This document shows positions 28,401 through 39,800 of a stretch of 64,000 nt of DNA, one piece after another. The DNA lies in assembly GCF_026151205.1 (NCBI RefSeq), contig NC_087073.1, positions 8,719,411 through 8,783,410 of the forward strand, in the 5' to 3' direction. The notes under the pieces were generated by a model. The model was not told the DNA's origin, searched no databases, and saw only the letters and a list, made by a program, of their open reading frames with translations. Source of the stretch: Bolinopsis microptera (lineage: Eukaryota > Ctenophora > Tentaculata > Lobata > Bolinopsidae). Within the stretch, counting starts at the first letter, position 1. Each line of letters begins with the position of its first letter. Made by a program: the position numbers and the translations under genes.

Positions 28401-30705
28401 TTTGCTCCCCCTATTGAATATATTAATTGAATATATTAATATTTAATATTTAATTGAATATATTAATTAACCTGAATCCAAATATGAGGAGAGACATAAC
28501 GTGGCCAGCAGTAATGCCGTGTTGGAATACTCCCTGAATTATTCTGCGGAGATTGTCCATTCTACTAGCTGGCCTTCTTTCCAGGATCTCAATGTGATTA
28601 TCTGAGGGAAATGTTTATCAAGTTCTTTTTACTGGTCCTTGTCAGTTTTATTATTTTGGTAAGCTGAACGTCATTTGTTATTTAAAAGTTTTTCAAATAT
28701 ATGTGAGGTAATCCAAAATCACAAAAACACCGGAAGATAGATAAAACGCTAAAATGTCCACCAAAAACAGATAAGACAATACAAAATGAGACACGTGACA
28801 TATATAAAGTCACGTGACAGATATAAAGTCACGTGACAGATATAAAGTCACGTGACAGATATAAAGCCACGTGACAGCTATAAAGTCACGTGACATTACC
28901 GACCTGTTTCCTCTTGGTAGAAGTGCTGGTCCAGTTGTCGGGATATTTCAGCCAGCTGTCGGCCCACATCCGAGTTTGGGGGACTGCTACTGTCTTGTAG
29001 TTGCTGGTTTGGTGAGCGGGCCGTTAGATCCTGGGGGTCTTACACGATACAGTCTTACTTTATTTATATAAATATATACTGGCTTTAGTTACTGTTACTT
29101 ATTACCTCTTACCGTCTAGAAAATCTTGTATAATTACGAGTAATAATTAGTAAGAATATTAGTAACGAGTAATAATTAGTAACGATATTTATAGGTATTG
29201 CTCTTTCTGAGGTCTTTTATAATGAGTTATGTTCCATTTTTTGTAAAGGTCAAAAAGAATCTATAAGATCTAGCATTGTTATTTTTTAACAACATGAAAT
29301 CAAGTTTCATGATACACAAACTTAGAGATTATTTGTCTTCATTTCAGATTCGACCTATCCGTTCATACGAGCAAACAAATTAATAAGGGGCACACTCACA
29401 TTGTCAAAGAATTTCCAAAAATTAGTAAGGGTTTCGACTTTCGATAAACACTACATTTGTGCTCTCCATCGTTAAATAAGAATCAACTTAACTAGCAGTC
29501 AGAGATTCGACAAACTAAACCAGGTTAAAATATTACCAGCTAATTACACACATTAACGCAATTATTATATAATTATGTGTGACTGTGAATTAGATTAGAT
29601 TAACAACAAACCAACATGTATTGTAGCTCACCTGGCCCTGTCCTCTGAAGATCTGATCAACGACTGAGTTCCGCCTGCCCCTCTGCTGCGATCCTCTTAT
29701 TCGCCTAAATAGAAACATTGTAATACAGGGAGGATATTATAATGGTGATTGGTGATGAGTGTAAAAGTGCAAACGAACAATTCTAATACATATTCGAATA
29801 CAGTGGACGACAGAAAACTTCCTAAAATTACATTGTAAAGGGTTTATTTATTCCCTTGGCTCGGAACATTGCTGCTTAAAAACTTACAGCACAACCATTA
29901 TTATCTTAACTATGGTTTGTAAGGTTCAGAATGATGATAACTCACTCTACGCTCATCTCACTACATTGTCACCTGACTAACTTTGATAAACACGTTTTAC
30001 AAGAGGCTCTGACAAAGGTAAGGTAAGAATGGTTCTGCAGTAATTTTTTAGCAACACTGTTTTGAAACAAAGAAATTTACTTTATAGGATGGTACAAACT
30101 GATGAAAACAGTTAAAAATAAATTTGCTGACAGGACAGGACAGGACAGGACAGGACAGGACAGGACCTCCATTAAATTAACCTTTAGCTAGGAATAATTA
30201 CTCAACGACTGCACTGGAAAGGTTGGTATTGCTTAAAAAAGATAAAACTTAGGTCATCAGTATAAGTACACTGTAATCGTTTTCTAATAACATTTTTTCA
30301 TACTAGGAAAATTCGATAAACAGATAAATGATGACCTTTGGGGACTTTTATTGCCAAGCTTATCCTAAATGTAGAGTAGGTATTTGGGTCACAAGACCCG
30401 TGACCCAAATACCTACAGTACGGGTGCACGCTACATGGCTATCATAAAAATATCTCTTACACCGTCTCACCAGCATTTTTAAACCTGCCACCTGCCGTTA
30501 GACAGATACCTTCAAATGTTGGCGAGTATTCAGGTATTCAACAAACTATATTTGTTTACTACCTGAATACTATATTATTATAAATTTTCAGATTGGAAAC
30601 TTACTCTTGTTCGATCATGAAGGTCCTGATGATGTTGTCCACTCCCCCGTCATCACCGGTACTACTCGATTGTTCAGTTTCCGTCATCACAGGCGGCGAT
30701 GCCAT
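25428..30705 (-). CDS. BAK/BAX-type Bcl-2 family apoptosis regulator, six exons, 231 residues
   Basis: Predicted multi-domain Bcl-2 protein acting on the mitochondrial outer membrane. Exons in transcript order: 30705-30605, 29704-29632, 29030-28904, 28601-28472, 26492-26366, 25565-25428; every phase joins. Exons 1-2 carry a BH4-like segment (NSVVDQIF). Exon 3 carries BH3 (VGRQLAEISRQLDQHF), very close to BAK VGRQLA but with Ser-Arg in place of the core Gly-Asp. Exon 4 carries BH1 (VFQHGITAGHVMSLLIFGF; the usual NWGR is TAGH). Exon 5 ends in BH2 (WIKSIGGW), and the intron after GGW matches a conserved Bcl-2 family intron position. Exon 6 encodes a hydrophobic C-terminal anchor ending WRYK. Exon 3's donor is GTCGGT, slightly weak. 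Introns hold MITEs, E-box repeats and a hairpin. Pro- versus anti-apoptotic role cannot be told from sequence; the overall pattern favours BAK-like. Confidence 0.87.
26514..26681. mobile_element. MITE-like element in Bcl-2 gene intron 5' of nothing else, TACGTAATC family
   Basis: Lies in intron 4 of the Bcl-2 gene. Inverted ends CATATTACGTAATCACT and GCGATTACGTAATATATG, with outer GGGGTAG/GACCCCT parts. Its interior has GAGGGAGAGGC and CTAGTGTAA motifs shared with the copy at 27,961. Confidence 0.7.
27961..28127. mobile_element. MITE-like element, TACGTAATC family, second intronic copy
   Basis: Same family as 26,514, also in intron 4 of the Bcl-2 gene. Left end AGGGGTTCACACTTCACATA, right end GTGATTACGTAATAATATGT followed by GAACGACCCCT. 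The middle contains GATTACGCTAGTGTAATTTT as in the other copy. Confidence 0.7.
28792..28891. repeat. Five tandem copies of a 19-bp unit each carrying CACGTGAC
   Basis: Unit CACGTGACAGATATAAAGT, five copies with one or two changes each and a trailing half unit. Adjacent copies create the 10-mer GTCACGTGAC. It lies in intron 3 of the Bcl-2 gene, starting about 10 nt past the exon 3 donor. It could be an intronic enhancer of bHLH-ZIP sites or a simple minisatellite. Confidence 0.92.
30129..30167. repeat. (GGACA)n microsatellite
   Basis: Seven perfect ACAGG/GGACA pentamers in intron 1 of the Bcl-2 family gene. Confidence 0.95.
30376..30416. repeat. 17-bp perfect inverted repeat, 7-nt loop
   Basis: GTAGGTATTTGGGTCAC at 30,376-30,392 pairs with 30,400-30,416 around AAGACCC. 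It lies in intron 1 of the Bcl-2 family gene. No coding content. Confidence 0.9.
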
Positions 30706-31681
30706 ATTTAGTTCTAATGTGGACGGTGAACATTTAGTTCAACATTAATTTACAATTAGTATGAAATATCTTTAATTTTTACAAAGGTTACCCCTAGTAA
30801 GGAATGCTATCTTATTCTAGCCCATATGTTACAATATCATAGTCAATTATATCAATTATGTACTAGTAAAATTACGTATTTTCAACATCTAAGGAGTTTC
30901 AATTTTAAACATTAAATGGCAGGTCGCCAATATTTCAACATTGCCCGGAATCCGGATAGGGCAGGTATCCAATAAAAACTTGTATGCCTAAGTTTAACTG
31001 TTAATTAAGATATATCATTAGAACAGCACATTTGATCATGTGGCATGCAAAAAATCCAACTTCCTGTAGTCACATATTATTAAAAAATAACATAAACTTA
31101 AAGATTAAAATGTTTTTAAAAAGTTTTAGAACTCGAAATTACACAGAACTTGGCCAAGTTATAAACCAAAAGATGCTAACAAAATTAACATACCAGTGTT
31201 AAAGTATCCTTCGCATTATCACAAGGCAAACTTATAGATTCGTTGCTGGCGATTAGATGATCAATAAATTCGATATAAAAACTGAACTAAAATGAGCATT
31301 TACCCAATTTAGTTCAAAAGTCTATTGAAATATTTCCCTTGCTGCTTGCGACCCCTTTTGAAATCTTTACGGCCTTCCAATCTGAACTCTAGTGCGAAAA
31401 TATGGATCACCTCATCAATATCTGTATTCAAATCAATTATTACAATTATCTAACGTCAGTAATAATGCTAAACAATACAATTTAATAAACAATTAGCGGG
31501 AAGTTGAGTACCAAGGAGCAGGAGAAATATAAAACTTTTCTGAATACTCATTCAACACAGTCATGCAATGTTAAATCCTCCAAGGAGGGACAACAGTGAA
31601 TAACATGTCAGATACCAACATGATACTTATTAAATTTAAATTATACAAGTTAAAATAACTTAATTATTGAAGGGCATAGTT
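30706..31681. other. Intergenic DNA between two minus-strand genes
   Basis: Lies between the Bcl-2 gene start codon and the stop codon of the coiled-coil gene. It would hold the Bcl-2 promoter and 5' UTR and the neighbour's 3' UTR. No exon, RNA gene or clear motif was recognised. Confidence 0.5.
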
Positions 31682-34600
31682 TTAGGACGGGAATGCAACC
31701 AGTCCCATTTGCATGGTAATATGAGCTTCAAGAGTCTGAATGTTGTCTACAGGCAAGTCGTACCTACTAACGAATAGTTGACAGGCTTTCTTGATGCATT
31801 CGCTCTGAAATTATAATGCGTGCGTGTTACTTTTGGCCCCAAAGGTTTTGCTCTATTACGGGTAAACCTAGGATGCTGCAGATTCAACTCTGTACATTCA
31901 GACCGTCTGTGCGTGGTGAAGAGCCACATCCTGCTCGAGGTGGGGCTGCATGCAACTTCAGTGATGGAGTTGTAACTGAACACAGCGGATCTAGGGGTGC
32001 ACCCCCGAAAAAAAGCCGGGCATCCTCAGAACAAGCTCGTGATGATGGTGATTTGGGTTAATGAAGATGTAACAGATTCCGGAACTATGGGAGCACCATC
32101 TGTCATCTTTCCGTTTTATTTACTGTATGTGGGAACATCTACTGATGAAGTAGCTATCAAGAGAGCCATTCCAGTGGCGCAGGTGGCTCACGTGTCACAT
32201 AGCCAACAGAAAAGAAACATGATGAATAGTTCTTACAGCACTAGGGTATCAGCCCCTACTTTTGTTTCTGGACGTGAAGGTGGTAATGATTTCACCAACT
32301 TAAATCCGAATGGAAGGTTGGTGAATGATGAGCCTAATCAACCTGAAACACCCAACATAAACGAAAACAACAAAAAAAGTTTATTTTCATGTACCGACAT
32401 TACCTGGGTAGGCACTCTTAACACTAGAACGATAAGAACTGCTCAGAGGAAACTGGAGATGGTACATCTTTTCGAGAAGAGTGGAGCAGAGATTGTAGGT
32501 ATCCAAGAGCACAGGATAGTCCATGAAGAGCCTGTCAAAGTAGAGAGAGTTGGCAAGAGCAGCTATCTAATTACTTCATCAGCTACTAGGAATCGGGCCC
32601 AGGCAGCAGTGGGCGGAGTGGGATTCATCCTAACTAGCAAGGCATTTGACGCAACTACGGAGATAGCACCAGTAACGGAGAGAATCCTTAAGATATCTCT
32701 AAATGGTAATCCTAAACCAACCTTCGTCTGTGTCTACGGACCTACGGAGGCAGATAGTGTAGAAGCAGCAGAGAAGTTTCATACCGATCTAAGGTGTGCA
32801 GTCTCACAGATCCCTGCTCACAACTTCTTGGAGGTGATCGGGGATTTTAACGCTCACCTATCAAAGAGGGACGAGAATGACTTTGGTTGGTATTTCCATG
32901 AGAGAACCAACAGAAATGGGGAGCTGCTTCGGGATACTGCCCTGGAATGTAATCTGGAGATTACAAACACCAGGTTCAGAAAGAAGCGGGGTAAGATGTG
33001 GACTCACCTATCGGATGGAACCCTGAATAAGTCTCAGTTAGACTTTATTCTAGTGAGGAAGAAGTGGAGGAACAGTGTCAAAAATACTGAAGTCTACAGC
33101 TTCTTTAGTACACTGGGTACTGATCATAGACTTGTTTTGTCTAAGATCAAGCTATCTCTTCGACGAGCAAAAAAGCAACCCAAGAAAACCTGGTATAATT
33201 GGGGAGCACTTAAATCGGATGAAGACCTACAGAAGAGATATGCAGTAGAAGTCAAGAATCGGTACTCTGCTTTATGCGAGCAAACCGATGAAAGTGAGGT
33301 TACGGAACTGTATGGGCATTTTGTTGATGCGATTGCTGATACCAACAAAGCCATACTGCCTAAGAGAGAAAAGAAGAGACGTGACGATTTCGCGGGTGAT
33401 CAGCGAGTTCAAAGCGTGCGTACAGCCTTGCAGCAAGCAGAGACTGTCTATCACCGGGATCCTAGTGAAGACAGTCGACTGTCTGTTAAGCTACTAAAAA
33501 CTGAACTGGATCAGGTGTACCAGGACATCTTTGAAGAAGATCTAGTTGCCAAGGTTAGAAGGGTCGAAATGGCTGCAGACAGATGCAAAAACAAAGAAAG
33601 TTGGAATGTCATAAATGAGATAACTGGCAGGAAGGCCAAGGGGGCAACTCAAATAAGGGGCAACGGAGCCGAAGAAAGGAAGAAAAATTGGCTTGGGCAT
33701 TTCACGAATCTGTTAGGGAGTATACCGGATGTGGAAAACGAGCATCCTAGGATCGAGACTCAGTTTGAAGGACTCAACATCAGTACAGAACCTTTTACTG
33801 TGGATGAGCTTAAAGCTGCTAAACACAGGATAAAAGAAGGTAAAGCACCAGGTGATGACGGCATACCACCTGAAGTCCTCAAAAGATGCGACCTGGATGA
33901 AATCGTGCTGTCCTTCTGCAACAAAGCCCTGACAGATGGTATTGCGCCAGATCAGTGGAGGATAAGTAACATCATCCCGGTTCCCAAAAAGGGAGACTTG
34001 ACCAACCCTGGAAACTGGAGGGGGATATCTTTGACTTCTCTCGTAGCTAAGACTCTCAATAGAATGGTGCTTAATAGGATCCAGCCGGCTATAGAGGGGG
34101 TACTTAGGGACACTCAGAATGGTTTTCGGGAAGGACGGTCCACTACTAGTCACATCTTGGCACTCAGAAGGATTCTAGAGGGGGCTAGACAGAGAAATTT
34201 ACCGGTAGCTATGGTGTTTGTTGATTTTAAGAAGGCCTTTGATTCACTTCACCGGGGAATTTTGATGCAAATACTAAAGGCCTATGGAATACCGGACAGT
34301 ATTGTAGATATCATTAATCTTCTCTATGTCAACACGAAGGGCAAAGTTATAACACCAGATGGGGATACCGAGCTATTTGATATCCTGGCAGGAGTTCTTC
34401 AAGGGGATACATTAGCACCATACTTGTTCATTATAGCCCTTGACTATTGCATGAGACAAGCCTTAAGCAAGCATCCTGAAATAGGATTTACCATTAAGCC
34501 TTATCGGAGTAGGAGAGTCAAGGCGGAGAAGATAACAGACACTGGTTTTGCAGATGACATTGCTCTGATAGCAGATACTGTAAAGGAGGCAGAGATGCTG

Positions 34601-36814
34601 ATGCTAGAGGTAGAAAGAGTTGCTGCTACAGTGGGACTTAAAATGAATGAAGGGAAAACCAAATTCATTTCTCAGAACATCGAGAACCCTGATACCATCA
34701 AGTCCCTGGGTAACAACACAATAGAGCACGTGGAAGACTTTACCTATCTTGGTTCTAGAATCAGAGACAGTGAGAGTGATATCAGGGTTAGGAAAGGAAG
34801 AGCATGGGGAGCATGCCACACTCTCAAAAAACTTTGGAAATCTAACCTTAGAAAGTCTATCAAGACCAGAGTGTTCACAGCACTAGTCGAGTCGGTGCTT
34901 CTATACGGTTCTGAGACTTGGACTATGACGAAAAGGCTGGAGAAGATGGTTGATGGTTGCTATACACGAATGTTAAGAATGGCCCTTAACATCAATCAAT
35001 ATCGAGACCATGTCAGCAACCACAGTCTGTACGGTGATCTTCCTAAAGTCAGCTCCAAGATAACCCAACGAAGGCTCAGACTTGCAGGTCATGCTCATCG
35101 ACATCCGGAGCTGACACTGAACAAACTGATCCTCTGGAAGCCGAGTCATGGGCATACTAACAGGGGGCGACCTTACCTAACACTACTAGATAACCTAAAA
35201 GCAGATACTGGGCTGAAATCAGTAGATGAGATAGCTAGACTGATGGAGGACAGAAAGCTGTGGAGAACTGTTGTCAATGGATCTCGGGAATACTACCCGC
35301 CTTAAGTCAAGTAAGTCAAGCGTGTTACTCACAGATTATTCATTTGTGAGCAGTAAATAAATATCTTACATACTTTTGGGCGGTTTTATATATTTTCAGA
35401 GAAAAAACAGTATAAAGCATTACACGTTGCTCTGTTTGTGAACAGAGCATTGCTTGCACCCGTCTAAGGAACATATGGATTATGGGACGGACTTGTAAAT
35501 ATCCAGGAAAGAGGGCAGGGGCCGAAGTTTTAGGAGAAAAAGTTTTACCTGCAGTAGGGTTGTTGGATAATGGATATTCATACCAAGACACTGCCGCAAA
35601 TTTGAATTATGGAATTAAGATAATTGAAATATTGTTGGATTCAATTAATTATCATCATTTAATCGAATAAGTTGATTGGTCGTGCAATGTGGTCATTTAC
35701 AAATTGTTTCCAAAATTTATATAAAATTCGTTTCTTTTGATCCATTTTGCCATGATTATTGATTATCAATCATAATATTGATTAGCTATTATCTATGATA
35801 AATATCTAAGTGAATATTGAATCAGCAATGTACAAATTCAAAATGACAAGAGTCGCAACAATTACTATGAGTATATAAGTTTATTATTCGAGAATTTATT
35901 ATAATGAGGAATTATGGGGATTCAGAGAAATCCAAGAGGGAGGGGGCTGGATTAAGGTGAATGTGCAGAATGATAAATAAGGGAAATCTCACACCAGGTA
36001 TGGTGCGAATTCAATGAATAGTTTACCAAGTACAGACAATATTGCTAAAACACATTTTTACACTTGCATGGATGTACTTTAAACATTTTATACAATACTC
36101 ACTTCTCTAATTTTAATTGGAGCATATTTGTTGGGCCCGTACTCTACCTCCATCTTGAACACTGTTTTACCCAAGTAGCGAGGGGGGGTAATCTGAACCT
36201 TATTATAATAATATTAATTAGACATTAACGAATATGAGCTATACTAAAATTGAATTCAAGTAAGGAGCCAATAAAGGTTTAAAATCGTTGTGTAAATCAA
36301 TTGCAATCTAAAAGTCCAGGATAGTATGAACATTTAAATATTATATTATTTACAATTTACAATCCAATGAGGATTTGAAAAACAAAATTCAATATACCTT
36401 TCTTTGTGATGGTGGAATGTAATTTTGTTGAGTGGGCACCTTTTCTCGCTTTTTCCGACGTTCTTCTCTCTTTTTTTTCTCCTCAATCCTTAATTTGTCT
36501 TCATATTCTTCCACTTTTTTCTCCCGTACAGCCTAAGAAAAGTATTTGTGCAACTGATAGTGATACTGTTTTCTCACTTGTTGTCATACATTACATGGGA
36601 GGCAATGATATCTCTTGATAACAACAAAGTAAGTAAGCAATACTATTTTTATGATTTCAGAAAATGTTGGTTAGGTCATACCTTCAGATCTTCAACCTCC
36701 AGTTGATAACTTTTTCTGTCAAATTGATTGTTGATTATTTCCTGCATGAATCCATGGGACTGATCAATGCCAATTTTAGTCGTCATCGAGGCTTCTACAG
36801 TGCGATATTTATAA
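31682..36814 (-). CDS. Unidentified coiled-coil protein, last four exons (about 150 residues), 5' end not found
   Basis: Exons in transcript order: 36814-36682 (in-frame Met at 36,786, but an acceptor-like TTTCAATTAG just upstream suggests the exon continues an earlier one), 36532-36398, 36192-36103, 31804-31682; donors and acceptors are canonical and phase 0 after the first. The product reads MTTKIGIDQSHGFMQEII, then a strongly charged helix (EEKKKREERRKKRE), then YIPPSQRKITPPRYLGKTVF, a short predicted beta-rich stretch (KMEVEYGPNKYAPIKI), and an ending LPVDNIQTLEAHI. I do not recognise the family. The shape, a charged coiled coil plus a small C-terminal fold, resembles several cilium and centrosome proteins, which is only a guess. 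The last intron (4.3 kb) contains an intact antisense LINE. Confidence 0.65.
31832..35319 (+). mobile_element. Apparently full-length LINE with 10-bp target duplication
   Basis: GCGTGTTACT flanks the element at 31,822-31,831 and 35,320-35,329. It has a 210-bp 5' leader, one long ORF (32,042-35,305) and a short 3' end with a TAAGTCAAG microsatellite-like tail, typical of RTE/CR1-like non-LTR elements without poly-A. It lies antisense in the last intron of the coiled-coil gene, 26 nt from that intron's acceptor. Confidence 0.85.
32042..35305 (+). CDS. LINE polyprotein: AP-like endonuclease plus reverse transcriptase, intact
   Basis: An open frame of 1,087 codons from the first in-frame ATG (the frame is open upstream to 31,997). 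The N-terminal third is an apurinic-type endonuclease: LNTRTIRTAQRK start, GIQEHRI, VIGDFNAHL, and the terminal Asp-His pair in GTDHRLVLS. The reverse transcriptase follows with GFREGRSTTSHI, FVDFKKAFDSLHR, GVLQGDTLAPYLF and the catalytic FADDIALI, then a thumb (YLGSRIRDSESDIRVRKG) and a C-terminal RRLRLAGHAHRHPE block. These parts nick the target and copy the RNA at the nick. No stop or frameshift was seen, so it may still be active. The exact clade is uncertain; the LAGVLQGDTLAPYLF form suggests an RTE- or L2-like group. Confidence 0.93.
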   Translation: MMVIWVNEDVTDSGTMGAPSVIFPFYLLYVGTSTDEVAIKRAIPVAQVAHVSHSQQKRNMMNSSYSTRVSAPTFVSGREGGNDFTNLNPNGRLVNDEPNQPETPNINENNKKSLFSCTDITWVGTLNTRTIRTAQRKLEMVHLFEKSGAEIVGIQEHRIVHEEPVKVERVGKSSYLITSSATRNRAQAAVGGVGFILTSKAFDATTEIAPVTERILKISLNGNPKPTFVCVYGPTEADSVEAAEKFHTDLRCAVSQIPAHNFLEVIGDFNAHLSKRDENDFGWYFHERTNRNGELLRDTALECNLEITNTRFRKKRGKMWTHLSDGTLNKSQLDFILVRKKWRNSVKNTEVYSFFSTLGTDHRLVLSKIKLSLRRAKKQPKKTWYNWGALKSDEDLQKRYAVEVKNRYSALCEQTDESEVTELYGHFVDAIADTNKAILPKREKKRRDDFAGDQRVQSVRTALQQAETVYHRDPSEDSRLSVKLLKTELDQVYQDIFEEDLVAKVRRVEMAADRCKNKESWNVINEITGRKAKGATQIRGNGAEERKKNWLGHFTNLLGSIPDVENEHPRIETQFEGLNISTEPFTVDELKAAKHRIKEGKAPGDDGIPPEVLKRCDLDEIVLSFCNKALTDGIAPDQWRISNIIPVPKKGDLTNPGNWRGISLTSLVAKTLNRMVLNRIQPAIEGVLRDTQNGFREGRSTTSHILALRRILEGARQRNLPVAMVFVDFKKAFDSLHRGILMQILKAYGIPDSIVDIINLLYVNTKGKVITPDGDTELFDILAGVLQGDTLAPYLFIIALDYCMRQALSKHPEIGFTIKPYRSRRVKAEKITDTGFADDIALIADTVKEAEMLMLEVERVAATVGLKMNEGKTKFISQNIENPDTIKSLGNNTIEHVEDFTYLGSRIRDSESDIRVRKGRAWGACHTLKKLWKSNLRKSIKTRVFTALVESVLLYGSETWTMTKRLEKMVDGCYTRMLRMALNINQYRDHVSNHSLYGDLPKVSSKITQRRLRLAGHAHRHPELTLNKLILWKPSHGHTNRGRPYLTLLDNLKADTGLKSVDEIARLMEDRKLWRTVVNGSREYYPP

Positions 36815-39800
36815 CTAATTGAAATTAAGTTAAATACTAAACATTATTAATAATAATAATAAAAATGAAAATGTGACATCATCAACATTTCATGAAAAGC
36901 AAATTGTTTTAGAGCCTGAAATAAGAGGGGGGGGGGGGGGGGGGGACAACTGCCCCCGTAAATTATATTGAAGCAGGGCAGCATTTTCCCAAATTTAGGA
37001 TTTTTCAAACAAAAAATATCTGTTTTGTACACTATCCCTTCCAATTGAACGTTTGATCAGCACACAAAATATTTGGGGGTATAAAAAGCTGTAGGCAGTA
37101 TTCAAGAATTGAAGCCCGGTCCATGCACCACTCCACACACCAGTCTGCGAACTACTTTTGACATAATAGTATGAATGGTACGCAATTAGTTATGACTAGT
37201 ATTAATTGTAACATGATAAGATGCTGAATGGAACTAACAATTAGAATTGATATGTGCTGCGGTCTTTAAGTCATTCGATTTCTGTGGAGTGTTATCAATT
37301 ACCATTATCATTAACAACAACAACAACTATTCCAATTACTGACAATTGACATGGGACTGTCTGCTAGACAAAATCCATGGACCCACAGCCTAGGTAGAGA
37401 CTTCTTAATTCTTTTTAATGTGCTAAAATTAAATTTTTTGTTTCATTGAGAAAAACCTTCTAATGTGCATGATGTGAACCGATCTGGTAAGATGATTTGA
37501 TAGACTAACAAGCTTGTCACTTGAAATTTGAGTGCGATGATGTGGACCCTGTCAAGGCTGGTCGTAGTCCACGGACTGGGTGGTCTTCTTGGATATTGAC
37601 ATTTTAAAAAGAGTCCTGGGGCATTTAAAAACTTAACAGTGGGAGGGACGTAAGTAAGTCACACCACTGCTTAAAATAAGCATTTCATCAAAAGAAAAAC
37701 GAAGAAGGGACTCAGACCTCAGTCCACGGGTTATAACACATCTATTCAGGCTTAGTGATTCAGTCTCAACGAGAAATTACCCAATATAGTCAGTAAATTT
37801 GTCAATGATATCGAAGTGTTTTGTTGTAAATAATAATAATAATTCTATACAGTTACATAATTGAAACAATTATGGCCCCTTATTGTGGGCAGAGTATGTG
37901 CCTTTATTGAATTGTCCTGATATAAACTTATCTGAGTGACTGCATTAAAATAATTTAAGGTGAGTTCTCTTAAAACTTTAAGACAATAGGAATAAATACT
38001 AAGACCTAATAAAATCAAAACAAAATGCAGCCATCTAATTTGTTGTTGAGCTTTCTCTTCTCCTACGGTTGACTAAAGGAACCATCTTTTGTTGTAAAAC
38101 CTATCTGGGTGACTGCATAAAAATTATTTAAGAAAATGGAATCATAATAGAACAGTATATAATATACAATAAATTGTTAAGTCAAGTGATGCAATAGGCA
38201 GAGTACAATATACAGAGGTAACAGAAATTGTCCAGGCACTTGGGTCCTTATCCTTGTCACTAGTCCCAATTGGATTCACTTTACACAAAACATGAACGTT
38301 TACAATTTAGACGTACACATTGGCACGATATTTATTAGAAAGCAAACAGTATAAAATAATACGTGCGTGCGCGGCTTGAGCCGCGCCGCATAACAATTTA
38401 TGCGTTTAGGGGCTGGAGTACGCGTGTTTACAGATTAATGAATTGTTGCATTGTAAATATTTAAAGTTGACGATATATTATGATTTAATAGTAAATTTTT
38501 CAAAGCTGGCTTTGGACTTAGGTAAAATTATAATTTATTTATTTAAAAGAAAAAACCACGGATAGTTTTAAATTTACATAGTCGTATAACTATAATCAAG
38601 TTAATCCTGTTTTCAAGAATGCGCGGCTTTGGCGGCCAGTTATTGACTTTTACATAAAATTGAATTTTATATAGAAATGTGAATGTATTAAAATTTAAAA
38701 CTTTCAAAACGGAGGCTTATAAATATTATTATATTATGATTGTAAAATAAAGGATAAAATTTTAAATTTGTTTCACTAAATTTGTTTCACTGTCCACTGC
38801 TACCAATATTATAGGAAATGTCAACAATCAATTAATATTATATACATATCTAGTCCATCATAGGGGCGGGGTGAGGTTGTAGGAGACTTCTGACAAAGAT
38901 GTCTCGTATTTTTTGTCCATGGCGAAGGATTTAAGAAAATTACTAGCAAAACAAAAATTATAGAAAAAATTAAAACAATCTTGAAACTTTATTATTAAGG
39001 CGATAGAGATAAATAAAATATACCAGTCATAAGAACAGAACATGCCAACTAATAATATAAATAAATAATAATATAAATAAATATAAATATTGCCTGTTGT
39101 CGAGTTCATGTAATATGTTTGTCCAGACATATATAATATGTGTTCATTTATCTTTTAAAAAAACTGTTTTTGGCGATTCAAGATTGCAGATTCCAGATTC
39201 CATATTGCTATCATGTATGAAAAAGTGCTTATGATGAGTTGTGAAGTGACAAAACCTAGTTCTATTCAGCAGTGGCAAGCAATGTATTTCAATAATAATA
39301 AAAATCCGGCAAACAAAATAAATTTTGAAATTGTAAATAAGTTAGTTTTTGTAGGTTTACAACCTACCAGGACGCGCGCCGATTTGGACTCGTCGACGGT
39401 CAAATACATGGAACAGATATTTTACGAGTATCACCCGTTAAGTTCGTTTCAGTTTTGAGTTTAAAAATTGTTATTGAATTTTATTATACAAAATTTTTAC
39501 ATAGGGTTATTGTTATACAATTGTTTCATTTAATAACTTCAGTTTGCGTTCCATTTTTATGCGCGCGGCGCTACCAAAATCTCAAAAATCGGAAACTCTT
39601 TTATAAACATATTTTGTAGCTAAAATTGTAGCCGATCTTTTTGCTTTGACATTTAACCCAAGCCATGCCATCGCGCGCTTGCAGTATCACGCGCTCGGTA
39701 GCAAAGGAAACAAGCGCGTGCGCGTTAACAGTTATGTAATAGGAAAAGGCTCGTGGTTAAATGAATTAGTCTTGCACTAAATTTAAATCAAATTAAGTAC

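Noticed and set aside
28792-28891. CRISPR-like array
   Set aside because: Units are directly adjacent 19-mers without unique spacers, and the genome is eukaryotic; it is a minisatellite.
35482-35670. 62-codon plus-strand ORF with GYSYQDTAANLN, slightly like a helix-turn-helix
   Set aside because: Too short, alone in an intron, and without a downstream transposase domain.
39213-39458. 81-codon plus-strand ORF
   Set aside because: No homology recognised, no splice or promoter context, AT-rich surroundings; kept only as a note.
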